Below, one piece after another: positions 48,398 to 57,842 of a DNA stretch of 64,000 nt. The position numbers and the translations under genes were made by a program. Numbering within the stretch: the first letter of the stretch is position 1; every line of letters begins with the position of its first letter. The stretch spans positions 1-64,000 of the forward strand of contig CAWICN010000001.1 in the NCBI GenBank assembly GCA_963834725.1, given 5' to 3'. The DNA comes from PALSA-693 sp963834725. GTDB taxonomy: Bacteria > Actinomycetota > Acidimicrobiia > Acidimicrobiales > Palsa-688. Below the pieces are notes generated by a model that was not told the origin of the DNA, ran no database searches, and saw only the letters and a program-made list of their open reading frames with translations.

Positions 48398-49431
48398 GCC
48401 GGGCGAGTCACGACGCCCTGGACGGGCCCATCCGCGACTATCTGGCCGCCCGCCTCGAAGCTGACGATGTCCGGCTCGGGCCGGTGGAGCGAATCGCGGT
48501 GGGGTGGTCACACGAAACCTTTTTGTTCGACGCGTCGTGGACCGACAACTTCCGGACCCGCACCCAAGGCTTCTGTCTTCGTCGCGATCCCGGAAACGCC
48601 CTGCTACGCGAGTTGTCGGACTTGTCGATCCAGTTCCGGGTGCTGTCCTGTCTCGAACCGACGGCCGTGCCGACACCGCGGCCGTTCTTTTTCGAGGCCG
48701 ATCCGGCCGTTATTGGCGCCCCGTTCCTGGTGATGGACAAGGTTCCGGGCACGTGCCCCAGCCCCTGGGGCCGCGAGGGGCGCCAGTTCTACGAGCAGGC
48801 GGCCGAGCGCGGCGTCCTGCCCGTCAGCTTCACCGACACCCTAGTGGCGTTGCACACCCTCGATTGGCAGGCGGCCGGACTGGACTTCCTGGGTGTGCCG
48901 GGACCGGGCGATGACTTCGCCCGGCGGGAAGTGGCGAAGTGGCGCGGTTTGATCGAGGCGTCGGGGCAAGAAGTCGATCCGGTGTTGACGGACCTGCTGT
49001 GCTGGTTGGAAACCAACGCGCCGGCCACTGACCGCCTGGCGCTCGTCCATGGCGCGTACCGGACCGGGAACTTCCTGGTTCACGAGGATCGGGTGTCGGC
49101 GCTGTTGGACTGGGAGACCGAGGTGATCGGCGATCCGATGTATGACGTCGCCTACGTGCTGTCTGATCTCAACCGGGAGGGCAGCGAATTCCTCTCCAAC
49201 CTGGTGGAGCGCGACGCCTTCTACCGACGTTATGAGGCGGGCACCGGGATCGAGATCGATGAGGCCGCGTGCCGCTACTACCAATTGCTTTACGCCATGC
49301 GCACGACCGCGTTCTGGATGAGCGCGTCGGGCCTGTTCGAGGAGGGGCGCAGCGATGACCTCCGCCTCGCCCGCACCGCCTGGTCCATCCCCGTCGTCCT
49401 CGATCGAGCCGCACGTGAACTCGGCTATTAG
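48394..49431 (+). CDS. APH-fold phosphotransferase-like protein lacking catalytic Asp
   Basis: The 345-residue protein has the aminoglycoside-phosphotransferase/ACAD10-like kinase fold. 'VGWSHETFLFDASW' forms the glycine-poor nucleotide loop. 'QGFCLRRDPGN' supplies the Arg/Lys region, and LLDWETEVIGDPMYDVAYVL holds the metal-binding Asp. The Brenner motif, normally HxDxxxxN, reads HGAYRTGN: the catalytic Asp is Ala. It may be a pseudokinase or use altered chemistry. Relatives act on hydroxyacyl-CoA or steroid intermediates. It is coupled to the DUF6285-like gene by GTGA. Confidence 0.82.
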   Translation: MSRASHDALDGPIRDYLAARLEADDVRLGPVERIAVGWSHETFLFDASWTDNFRTRTQGFCLRRDPGNALLRELSDLSIQFRVLSCLEPTAVPTPRPFFFEADPAVIGAPFLVMDKVPGTCPSPWGREGRQFYEQAAERGVLPVSFTDTLVALHTLDWQAAGLDFLGVPGPGDDFARREVAKWRGLIEASGQEVDPVLTDLLCWLETNAPATDRLALVHGAYRTGNFLVHEDRVSALLDWETEVIGDPMYDVAYVLSDLNREGSEFLSNLVERDAFYRRYEAGTGIEIDEAACRYYQLLYAMRTTAFWMSASGLFEEGRSDDLRLARTAWSIPVVLDRAARELGY

Positions 49432-49476
49432 GTCGAGGCCCCGGGCAGGCCCGCCGAACGACGCAGGAGGCTCCTG

Positions 49477-50473
49477 ATGCCGGATGGCCCTACGACGGAG
49501 ACTGCACCGGTCTTCACCGACGACGATGACCGATTTCATTTCGACGCCCTCACCGATCAGTGGTGGGAGACCGAGACTTCGTGGTTCTCGTTTCACGAGC
49601 CCTCCCGCCGGTTGGGCGGCTGGTTTTACACCATGGTCCGTCCAAACATAGGCACGGTCGCGGGCGGAGCGTGGGTATGGGATGACACCGCCTGGCTTCC
49701 GTGGGATGTCGCCTACTCCGCCAACTATTCGGCTCTGCGCCTCCCCCCAGATTCGGACCTCCGGGACATCGTGCTGCCGACCGGGGTCTCGATCCGAGTG
49801 GTCGAGCCGACCCTGGCCCTACCAACTCGGCTTCGACGACGAGGAACGGCTCCGCGCCAACCTGCGCTTCGATGGGGTCATGCCACCTCAACCGTTGACG
49901 GCCGTCGGTTCGACCTTCGGCTCCGGCTGCCACTACGACCAGTTTGGGCGGGTGCGCGGACATCTGGTCCTCCACGGCGAACGGATCGACATCGACTGCA
50001 TCGCGATGCGGGACCGCACCTGGGGGCCGCGACCCGAGCACCGGCCCCGGCAAGCGGCATACGTCACCGGCGCGGTCGGCCCCGACCACGGCTTCCTGGC
50101 CGTCACCAGCTCGCGTCCCGGTCACGACCCGATCGCCTACGGTTTCTTGCACCGCGACGGGCAGACACACAGCTTGGCACACGGGGAGCGCCGGGTAGAG
50201 CGCGATCCGAATCACGGCTGGATCAGCCAGGTCACCATCGACGCCGTCGACACAGTCGGGCGCCGCCTGGTGGCGGTAGGCGTGCCGCTCAGCCGAATGT
50301 TCATCAACCGGCACACCTTCATCGACATCAACAGCCTCGTCCAGTGGGATGTCGGCGGCGAAACGGCGTGGGGGGAAGACCAGGACATGTGGCCGGTGCA
50401 CGCCTTCGCGGCCGAGCGCGCCACGCACCGCCGGGTCGCCGGACCGCCGCCGGCCCGGGAGCCAGGAACATGA
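49477..50473 (+). CDS. Lipocalin/CrtC-like beta protein (DUF7064/7065-type), one frameshift
   Basis: The first frame encodes RFHFDALTDQWWETETSWFSF, FHEPSRRLGGWFYTMVRPN and GGAWVWDDTAW. One extra C at 49817-49819 shifts to the second frame, which carries YQLGFDDEERLRANLRFDG, CIAMRDRTWGPRP and AAYVTGAVGPDHGFLAVTSS. It ends PPPAREPGT. The joined protein is about 331 residues of mostly beta structure. It resembles the AttH/CrtC-like proteins named DUF7064/DUF7065 that sit in acyl-CoA and steroid catabolic clusters. Function is unknown. A GGAGG (49469-49473) site precedes ATG 49477. Confidence 0.65.
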
Positions 50474-50552
50474 TCGTCGACGGCCTCGGATCTCCGGGTA
50501 ACGCAGTCGCCATCCGCCGACGACCGATGACCGAAGTGGAGGACTGCTGACC

Positions 50553-51743
50553 ATGACCGACACGACCCCTTCCGGCCCGGCAAGAATGGCGGAGGCGGAA
50601 CTCGACGACGAGATGTTGGCGCGTATGCGCGGCCTGGCCGGCACGAACCTGCGTATCGACCACTCCGTGAACAACGAGGAGGCCACCCGACTCGCGGTCG
50701 AGCGCTTCGCCGACGCTGTCGGTGACCCGAACCCGCTGTGGCGTGACCGCCGCCACGCCGAAGCGAGTGCGTACCGGGCGCCGGTTGCCCCACCGAGCTT
50801 CGTCATGGGCTGCTTCTCCGGGCTGCAGTTCGGTTGGCCCGGGCTGGGCTCATTCCACTCGAGTAGCGAGCTACAGTTCCACCGTCCCGTCTACGTAGGC
50901 GACACCATCACGTCTACCTGCCGCTACGACGGATTCGACGGACCGAAGTCGAGTTCCTTCGCCAGTGTCATGGTGACCGACCGGTTTTACAACACCTACC
51001 GGAACCAGCACGATGAGCTCGTGGCGGAAGTCCACTGGCGAGTGATGAACTTCATGCGTCAGAAGGCCAGACCTTCGACGAGTAATTCCGCCGTCGTCCT
51101 CCCGCATCCTTGGACGACCGAGGACGTCGAGGCCATCGAGGCCGACATCCTCGCCGAGGAGCCGAGGGGTCCCGAACCTCGCTTCTGGGACAACACCAAC
51201 GTGGGCGATCAGCTCGATGTCGTGACGAAGGGTCCGATCAGCATGACCGACGAGGTGGCCTACGTCGCCGCCGGCGGTCCGCCCATTCCCCGTGTCGCCG
51301 CCAACGGCGTATCCCTCCGTCAGTATCGACGCCACCCGGCCTGGGCGTTCCGTGATCCGACCACCATGGCCCTCGAACCGATCTACGCCGTGCACTACAA
51401 CAAAGCGGCGGCGAACGCCATGGGCGTGGCCCTGCAGTACGACGTGGGTTTTCAGCGGCAGTGCTGGCACATCCACCTCCTGACGAACTGGATCGGTGAC
51501 GACGGCTGGATCGTCAAAGCGGGGGCGCAATACCGTCGCTTCGTCTACCACGGTGACGTGATCCGCTTGGGCGGCGAGGTAACGAATCGCTATGTAGCCT
51601 CCGACGGCGAACATTGCGTGGACGTGCGAACCTGGGCGGTTAACCAGCGGGGCGAGGAGGTAATGCCCGGCGCAGCCACACTGGCCTTACCCCGTGCCGG
51701 GGAACCCTCACCGGTCGAGGCCCGAGCGGGACGTCGACGCTGA
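50553..51743 (+). CDS. MaoC-like double-hotdog dehydratase
   Basis: The 396-residue protein has two hot-dog halves. The N-terminal half ('ATRLAVERFADAVGDPNPLW', APPSFVMGCFSG, 'HRPVYVGDTITSTCRYDGF') resembles FAS1-like dehydratases and retains D-x-N-P-L. The C-terminal half (GDQLDVVTKGPISMTDEVAY, 'RFVYHGDVIRLGGEVTNRYV') is the second module. Together they suggest an enoyl-CoA hydratase or (R)-hydroxyacyl-CoA dehydratase of beta-oxidation. The MaoC-type Asp/His pair in the second half is not obvious. It is coupled to the next gene by a CTGA overlap. Confidence 0.8.
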   Translation: MTDTTPSGPARMAEAELDDEMLARMRGLAGTNLRIDHSVNNEEATRLAVERFADAVGDPNPLWRDRRHAEASAYRAPVAPPSFVMGCFSGLQFGWPGLGSFHSSSELQFHRPVYVGDTITSTCRYDGFDGPKSSSFASVMVTDRFYNTYRNQHDELVAEVHWRVMNFMRQKARPSTSNSAVVLPHPWTTEDVEAIEADILAEEPRGPEPRFWDNTNVGDQLDVVTKGPISMTDEVAYVAAGGPPIPRVAANGVSLRQYRRHPAWAFRDPTTMALEPIYAVHYNKAAANAMGVALQYDVGFQRQCWHIHLLTNWIGDDGWIVKAGAQYRRFVYHGDVIRLGGEVTNRYVASDGEHCVDVRTWAVNQRGEEVMPGAATLALPRAGEPSPVEARAGRRR

Positions 51744-52990
51744 CAACGTCTATCGACCTCGGCCGGCACATTCGCCCGGGCGACACGGTTCTTGTCGGAC
51801 AGGGCACCGCCGAGCCCCGATCCCTGGTCGAGGCGCTCATCGAACAACGCCACACCCTCGGCGGAGTCAAGGTGTTCGTCGGATCCTCCTTCAGCGGCAT
51901 GTTCCGGCCCGAACACGCCGACGCCTTGCACTTTTACGGCCTCGGTGGAGTCGGTCGGACGTCCGAGCTCACCAAGGCCGGTGTAGTCGACATCCTTCCC
52001 GTCCACCTCGGCTCGCTGCCCGAGCTCATCGCCGCCCGGCGGCTGCCAGTCGACGTCGTCCTCGTCCAGTTGAGCCCTCCCGATGAACGGGGGCGGCACT
52101 CCCTCGGGCTCGTCGCCGACTACCTGCAACCGGCCATGGCGGCGGCGCGTACCGTCGTCGCCGAGATCAATCCCTATTGTCCCTTCACCTACGGTCACAC
52201 CCTCGTCCCCGCCGAGCGGTTGGCCTTTGTCGTCCACGACGACCGACCTCTGCTTAGCGTCGAGCGCCAGCCGCAGTCCCCGGTGGACGAGGCGATCGCG
52301 TCGAACGTCGCTGCGCTGATCCCCGACGAGGCGACGATACAGTTTGGCGTCGGCCGCACGCCCGACGCGGTGCTCCACAAGCTGGTGGACAAGCGCGACC
52401 TGGGCGTGCACTCCGGCCTCGTCAGCGACGCCCTCGTGGACCTGATCGAACTCGGGGTCGTGACGAACCGGCGCAAACCGATAGACCCGTCGGTCACTGT
52501 GACGGGGGCGCTCTTCGGCACCGATCGGCTGTACCGGTGGGCCGACCGTAACCCCGGTCTCGCCCTACGGGGGGTCTCCTACACCCACGACCCCCGTATC
52601 CTTGCTGCGTTCGACCACTTCTATGCCATCAACTCCGCGCTTGAGGTTGACCTGACGGGTCAAATCAACGCCGAAACGGTGAACGGGCGCCACCTCGGCA
52701 CGATCGGAGGTCAAGGCGCGTTCGCTCGAGCCGCGCTGACCTCAACCGGAGGACGATCGATCATCGCTCTCGCCTCTGTCGCCCACGGTGGGGAAACGAC
52801 CAGAATCGTGGCCAAGCTGCCCGACCGGGTCGTCACCACTTCCCGGGCCGACGCCGATCTCATCGTGACCGAGCACGGCGTCGCCGATCTGCGAGGGGCC
52901 ACGATCAGCGATCGGCGCAGGCGCATGATCGCGATCGCCGACCCGCACCACCGCGATGAACTCGCACGTCACACGTCGGATCGGTCCTGA
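51740..52990 (+). CDS. Acetyl-CoA hydrolase/CoA-transferase family protein
   Basis: The family resemblance (4-hydroxybutyrate or succinyl CoA-transferase, Cat1 type) is clear: SIDLGRHIRPGDTVLVGQGT, 'VKVFVGSSFSGMFRPEHADA', 'INSALEVDLTGQINAETVNG' then 'GTIGGQGAFARAA', and the terminal VTEHGVADLRGATISDRRRR. The homologous N-terminus begins at CTG 51740, which overlaps the MaoC stop (CTGA). This mirrors the GTGA and ATGA couplings elsewhere. The first legal start is GTG 51872, which would remove 44 conserved residues, so a CTG start or a base error is likely. It probably exchanges CoA between acids in the pathway. Confidence 0.82.
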   Translation: MTTSIDLGRHIRPGDTVLVGQGTAEPRSLVEALIEQRHTLGGVKVFVGSSFSGMFRPEHADALHFYGLGGVGRTSELTKAGVVDILPVHLGSLPELIAARRLPVDVVLVQLSPPDERGRHSLGLVADYLQPAMAAARTVVAEINPYCPFTYGHTLVPAERLAFVVHDDRPLLSVERQPQSPVDEAIASNVAALIPDEATIQFGVGRTPDAVLHKLVDKRDLGVHSGLVSDALVDLIELGVVTNRRKPIDPSVTVTGALFGTDRLYRWADRNPGLALRGVSYTHDPRILAAFDHFYAINSALEVDLTGQINAETVNGRHLGTIGGQGAFARAALTSTGGRSIIALASVAHGGETTRIVAKLPDRVVTTSRADADLIVTEHGVADLRGATISDRRRRMIAIADPHHRDELARHTSDRS

Positions 52991-53075
52991 TGCCGCTGCG
53001 GAAGCCGGCGCGATACAACGGTGGTCCGATGACCGGATTCACGGCCCGGGCCGGACGCGGTCGGAGCCGGGCCTG

Positions 53076-53957
53076 ATGCCAGCCAGATCGGGCATGACGA
53101 CCGGCGATCGTCACACCTCGGGACCTCGCCTGGGAAAGGTTGAGGTTCCGCGAGCCGCCGACGTCCTCGCCGAAAGGCTCCGTCAAGGCATCCTGTCTGG
53201 GCGGTTCCGACCGGGAGAGCGATTACCCCCCGAACGGAAGCTCGTCGAGGAGACCGGATTGGGCCGGGCTTCGGTACGCGAAGCACTGCGGATGCTCGAA
53301 GTCGAGAATCTGATCGAAGCGCGGCTTGGTCGTTACGGCGGCTGGCTCATCCGGCGGCCCGACGAGGAGTCCGTCGCACGATCCATCGATGTGTTCATTC
53401 GCGGCCGCAAGCTCCGTTTCGACTCACTCCTCGAGACGCGCGAGGCCATCGAGCCCGCGTGCGCCGCGCTGGCGGCCCGCAACCGTAACGAAGACGACCT
53501 CGCCGAGCTCGACCGTCGGAGCGCATGGCTCAAAGCGGTCGCCGACGATGTGCCGGACTACCTGCTGGGGAACGTCCAATGGCATCTCGCGGTGGTTCGC
53601 GCCACCCACAACGAGCTCCTTATTGCCATCATGTCGGCACTGTCCGACGCAATCCACGCCGGCACCGACCTCGACGATTTCAACTCCGACGACGTGCGGG
53701 CGGCGGCGTTACACGCCCACGACCGAGTGATCGACGCCATCCGAGTACAGGACGAGGACGCAGCGTCCCGTCGCATGCACAGCCACCTTCACGCCTTCCG
53801 ACTCCAGGCGAGCACGGGAAAATACCCGCTGGACTTACCCCTGACCCAAAACCCCGCAGCATCCGCATCCTCATCGCCGACCGGCCAGGCCACCCGCAAG
53901 ACCCAGCCAAACCCACCCAAAACCCGCTCACGAACGCGCCGCCGGGAGATCAAATGA
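53076..53957 (+). CDS. GntR/FadR-family regulator
   Basis: The winged HTH follows the FadR pattern: 'RLRQGILSGRFRPGERLPPE', 'ETGLGRASVREALRMLEVEN' and 'LIEARLGRYGGWLIRRP'. An all-helical FCD ligand domain comes next ('LETREAIEPACAALAARNRN', and metal-site His in NVQWHLAVVRATHNELL and ALHAHDRVIDAI). FCD domains bind acyl-CoAs or organic acids. It probably represses the adjacent catabolic operon. ATG 53076 is used, ATG 53094 is an alternative. The C-terminus (SASSSPTGQATRKTQPNPPK) is unusual and Arg/Pro-rich, and may be changed by recombination next to the conjugation module. Confidence 0.88.
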   Translation: MPARSGMTTGDRHTSGPRLGKVEVPRAADVLAERLRQGILSGRFRPGERLPPERKLVEETGLGRASVREALRMLEVENLIEARLGRYGGWLIRRPDEESVARSIDVFIRGRKLRFDSLLETREAIEPACAALAARNRNEDDLAELDRRSAWLKAVADDVPDYLLGNVQWHLAVVRATHNELLIAIMSALSDAIHAGTDLDDFNSDDVRAAALHAHDRVIDAIRVQDEDAASRRMHSHLHAFRLQASTGKYPLDLPLTQNPAASASSSPTGQATRKTQPNPPKTRSRTRRREIK

Positions 53958-53989
53958 GGACTGTAAGCGCCAAACATACGCTCTAATCC

Positions 53990-54772
53990 TCACCGACCAG
54001 CACCCCTCAAAGTCGTCGAGGCGCGGGCCGCACGATCGGTTTCGAGCGATAGGTATCGTGAGGATCGTCGCCCCTCTGAGAATGTCCGCGATTGCTCAGG
54101 CGGCGTCATCTGTCCGATCTGGGTTTCCCGAAGCGCTGCCAGAGCTGAATGGAGAGCGAGGGCCTCAGGCCCATAGCACGTGCCCACCGCAGCGACGGCG
54201 ATGGGAGAGATCTCCGGTCCGCTGAGTTTCCCGATCCAATCGTTGACGCCGTTGAGCGTCAACCTGTCGTGACGCAGATCGACGTCGACCCCTACGAGGC
54301 CCGACCACCAGACGGAAATCAACTCGCCGCTACCTCGGAGCCTCCCGACGAGACGTTGGGAGGTGATGAGCCAGTCGATCTCGCCGTAATCCTCCCACCT
54401 GCGGGAGGAGATCTCTCGGCTCACGTTTCGGGCCTGTCGGCCCATCCAGCTCATTTCCGTATAGGCGACCCAGGAGGTTTGGCTGGAGCGCATAGCAAGG
54501 CGCGCCCGGGCTCGCAGCCAGGCGATCTCCCCGAGCTGGAGCACGACGCCGGCGGCCAGGTGAACCGTCGGATCCTGACGACAGTCTATGATGGCTGCCG
54601 CAAGTGACCTCGCCTGCTGGGCAGCAGCTTGTCGCCGCCGGCGGTGTCGGAAGCGGCGACGTCCTGACCCGGCCTGCGGCCCGCGGTGCGGTCGAAGTGT
54701 TCGCCTCCGATGCGCCCATATGAGGGCCGCAGGCAATATGATCAGCAACCCGGCGAGTACGACAGCGTTCAC
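53990..54772 (-). CDS. Hypothetical membrane-anchored protein of the conjugation-like module
   Basis: 260 residues. An N-terminal membrane helix (NAVVLAGLLIILPAALIWAH) is followed by a very basic stretch (RRRFRHRRRRQAAAQQARS). An amphipathic helical and beta region follows (AIIDCRQDPTVHLAAGVVLQ, 'ISSRRWEDYGEIDWLITSQR'), and the C-terminus is low complexity. I recognise no family. GTG 54772 overlaps the VirB4-like stop (GTGA), so it is part of the same operon and may act at the membrane with the ATPase. Confidence 0.7.
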   Translation of the reverse strand: MNAVVLAGLLIILPAALIWAHRRRTLRPHRGPQAGSGRRRFRHRRRRQAAAQQARSLAAAIIDCRQDPTVHLAAGVVLQLGEIAWLRARARLAMRSSQTSWVAYTEMSWMGRQARNVSREISSRRWEDYGEIDWLITSQRLVGRLRGSGELISVWWSGLVGVDVDLRHDRLTLNGVNDWIGKLSGPEISPIAVAAVGTCYGPEALALHSALAALRETQIGQMTPPEQSRTFSEGRRSSRYLSLETDRAARASTTLRGAGR

Positions 54773-56399
54773 ATGTCCACCCTTCCGCCCAACATTCGGG
54801 CATCGGTATTGAAAAGGGCCAGCTGATCGGGCGTACAACAATTTCTGACGACGAACGCCCTCTGATTGACCCTCCATAAGCCCTCGCCCTGGGCCAGATC
54901 CGGGAGCTGACGGACCTGAGTGGTCGTCAACCCGAGCACCTTGCCGGCTGCGACGGCTTCGTCGTGAGGTTCGTTGTAAAGGATGCGGGTGGCGGTGTCG
55001 CCGAGGAGCCCCTGGGCGAGGCTGCGGGCTTCGGAGCCAGCATCGCCGATGGCATCGAGGTCAGATATTCGGTGAACGATCATCAGGTTGGCGAGTCCCC
55101 AGGCGCGGGAGAGTTTCCAGTGAGTTTGCATGCGGGCGAGCAAAGAGAGATGGGCGAGCAGGCGCCAGGCTTCGTCGTAGACGACCAGTCGTTGGCCACC
55201 GTCGGGGTCGGCAAGCGAGGCTTCCATCCACGCGGATGTGCACGCCATCACGAGCCCGAGGAGTTGGTCGGACCCGGAGATGTGGGACAGGTCGAGGGAA
55301 GCATCGGAAGTGACGGGTCGAAGGACACAGTGGAGGGCCCGTCGAAGAGTCCGGCGAGGTCGCCTCGCACGAGCCGGCCGAGGCCGTGGGCGACGTCCCT
55401 GCCGTCGGCGGTGAGCTGTTCGACGCTGGACCCGGCGTATCCGCCGGTCGGCCGGTGCAGATGCTCGACGACCGTCGGCAGGATCGGCGTCTGGGAGATC
55501 CGACATGCCGCATCGAGCGCCGCGTCGAGGGCCGTCCGTTCGGTCGGCTGGAGCGGGCGGCCGAGGGTGGATTGGGCCAAGGTGCCGAGGAGGCTCACGC
55601 GCCGTTGCGTGAGTTGAGCTTGCCAGGTCTGCTCGGAAAGGCCAGCCGGGCGCGGGCATTCGTCGAGAGGGTTCAGCCGGGTGGGTCGTCCGATGCCGAG
55701 TTCGATGACCTGGCCGCCGACGGCACGGGTGACCACGCTCCATTCGCCTTTGGGATCGCCGGGCACGTAGTCCCGTCGTCCGAAGGCGATGTAGCTGGTG
55801 GCGAGGGATTTGGCCAGGGTCGATTTGCCGCGGCCGATCTGGCCGGCCAGGAATATGTTGGGATTGGTGAGCACCCCTCTTCGGTACAGCTCCCACGGGT
55901 CGTAGCAGAAGGCGGTCCCGGACCACGCTTCCTGGCCGATGAGGGCGCCTTCTGATCCCAGCCCCTCCTCGGCGAGGAAGGGGTAGGCGCCGGCGAGCAT
56001 CTCGCTGGTAGCGCGGTGCGGAGTGACGCGCAGCGGGCGGTGTGATCGCGTGGCAGCACGCCCCGGTTCGCCGGCCTTGGGCAGGTAACCGGCCTGGCGT
56101 TGTTCGTCACGCACCGTCGCGATCTGGGTCTTGCGAGCGTCGAGCAGCCGACGCCGATGCTCGACTTCCAGATGCCGGGCCTGCTTGATGGCCTTCCTTG
56201 TGCCGACCAGTGGCGGTATGTAGCCGGCACCGCCGAAGAGCCGACCCTCCTCATCGAGAGCCACGGAGGCGACCGGTGGCGCTGCGGCTTCAGGATCGGT
56301 CGGCGCGCAAGCTGGCTCGGGTTCGGGGTCCGGAGGAGGCGCCGAGGGGGTGCCCCACTGCATCGGTGTGGCCCGGCCGGCGCGGCGGAAGAAGCGCAT
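54769..56399 (-). CDS. VirB4-like conjugation ATPase (one frameshift)
   Basis: The start ATG 56399 overlaps the upstream stop as TGATG. The N-terminal part is in one frame to about 55305: Walker A AGQIGRGKSTLAKSLATSYI and VPGDPKGEWSVVTRA. The second frame continues LDLSHISGSDQLLGLVMA, Walker B RLVVYDEAWRLLAHL, 'GLANLMIVHRISDLDAIGD' and LLGDTATRILYNEP. It is an AAA ATPase of the VirB4/TraC class linked to type IV secretion or actinobacterial conjugation. The joined length is about 543 residues. A single-base shift explains the break. Confidence 0.85.
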
Positions 56400-57842
56400 C
56401 AGAAGCACCTGCGAGCGAGGGGGAGTGCGGCACAGACGAAGCCTTGTGCCTGGCGCCCGTAGAGGGGCCGAACCTCGCAGGCCGCCTGGGCCGAGGCCCG
56501 GGTGATCTGGCTGCGGGCTGACTCGAGGTCGTCCCGATTGCCTGCGGTGACGACGAGCAGCCCGGCGAACTCCACGTCGGTGTGGCCGGCAACGACAGAG
56601 CGTTCTCGGCTCAGGAGATCTTCGTATTCCTGGGCGTCAGAGAGATCGTCGATCTGCCCGACTTTCTGCTTGTGGGCCATGTCCGCCATGGCGTCGGTCT
56701 TCTCGTTGCGGATCTGCCGTAGGGCGACGTCCGTCGGTAGGGGACGGACGATGAGCGACAGGCTGCGGCGTACCCCGGGGGAGAAGATGATGGGATGCAG
56801 GAAGTCCGCCGCGACATCGATGCGCGGCCATTCCGACACCCACAGGACCGTCGACCAGCCCGAGTCGTGGCGGAGACAATTCCACTGCTCGCTCATCGCG
56901 ACGGGTCCGGCGTGGGCCAGGTTGGCGCCCGGGTCCGCTCGGTGGTCGAGCGCGACGGCCGGGTCGTACGCTCCCCGGATGATGGGCGGCCAGCTCCGGT
57001 TCCGGCAGCCAGCCCTGTACGGCGAGGCCGGCCTGGCGAAGCGAATCGGTGAGGCTGGCCATGTCGCCGCGCAGTACCTCGGCCGCGCCTGCCACCCCGC
57101 GACCGGCTGCCTTGATGGCCCGGGCCGCAGCCCGAAGGTCAAGCGCCAGGGAGATGGTGGTGCGGTGGGTCCCGGCGCCGAGCCGGACCTGGTCGAGCAG
57201 CGTCCGGTATTGCCGGTCGGCCCACCCGCCGTCGTGGCGGCCGTGGGATTCGAACCATTCGTCCTGACCGGTGGCGGGGTCTGGCACTGCGGCCTCTAAT
57301 ACCTGAAGTGCAGCGCAGGTCCCCGTCTGGGCGAGCGAGGCGTAGGCGCGACCCCACCGGCTGACGCGCTGGGTCCGATCGTCGCTGTCGAGCAGGACAA
57401 ACGCAGGGTGGGAGACGGCAACGATCGCGGTGAGAGTCTGGCGGTGCGGGTCGTGGATCATCACCGCTCCCGAGGGCTGGTCGTGATGGAGACGGAGGGC
57501 GGCCGCGTCTCCGGGTAGAGCGAGAGTGCCAGCGGGCCGGGGCCGCAGAGGGACGGCGGCGCGGTACTGGTCCTGGCCTGCCGCTTTGCGTGCCTCGAAC
57601 CCGACGGCGGTACTGGCCCATTCGACCGCCGGCCGCCCGTCGACCCTGAAGAAGGCCGCGGCGGCGATGGGCGCCCAAGCGAAGCCGGACAAGAGAAGGC
57701 CGACGGCGTTGTCGATGATCATGCCGGCGACCGCGACGCTGGCGGCGAGCGCCAGGGCTATGACGCGAGGCGCGGAGAAGCCGAGAATCAGGCCCCGGGT
57801 CGATCGGCGCCCGAAGCGGACTTGGACCTCAGTAGCAGACAT
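56399..57842 (-). CDS. SCO6880-family (PrgI-like) conjugation protein (one frameshift)
   Basis: The N-terminus (VRFGRRSTRGLILGFSAPRV, two membrane segments LALAASVAVAGMIIDNAVG and LLSGFAWAPIAAAAFF) is followed by a cytoplasmic domain 'RHDGGWADRQYRTLLDQVRL'. At about 57000 the frame shifts; the continuation reads IIRGAYDPAVALDHRADPG, 'LWVSEWPRIDVAADFLHPII' and MADMAHKQKVGQID, ending at 56399. SCO6880-type proteins accompany VirB4-like ATPases in actinobacterial integrative elements. About 480 residues when joined. ATG 57842 has an AGGAG site 10 bases upstream. No relaxase or coupling protein is seen in the window. Confidence 0.82.

Noticed and set aside
57242..57262. tRNA T-arm-like GGGATTCGAACC as a possible second attachment site
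   Set aside because: It is inside the SCO6880-like coding frame (encoding WFESHG) and does not continue the tRNA-Gly 3' end.
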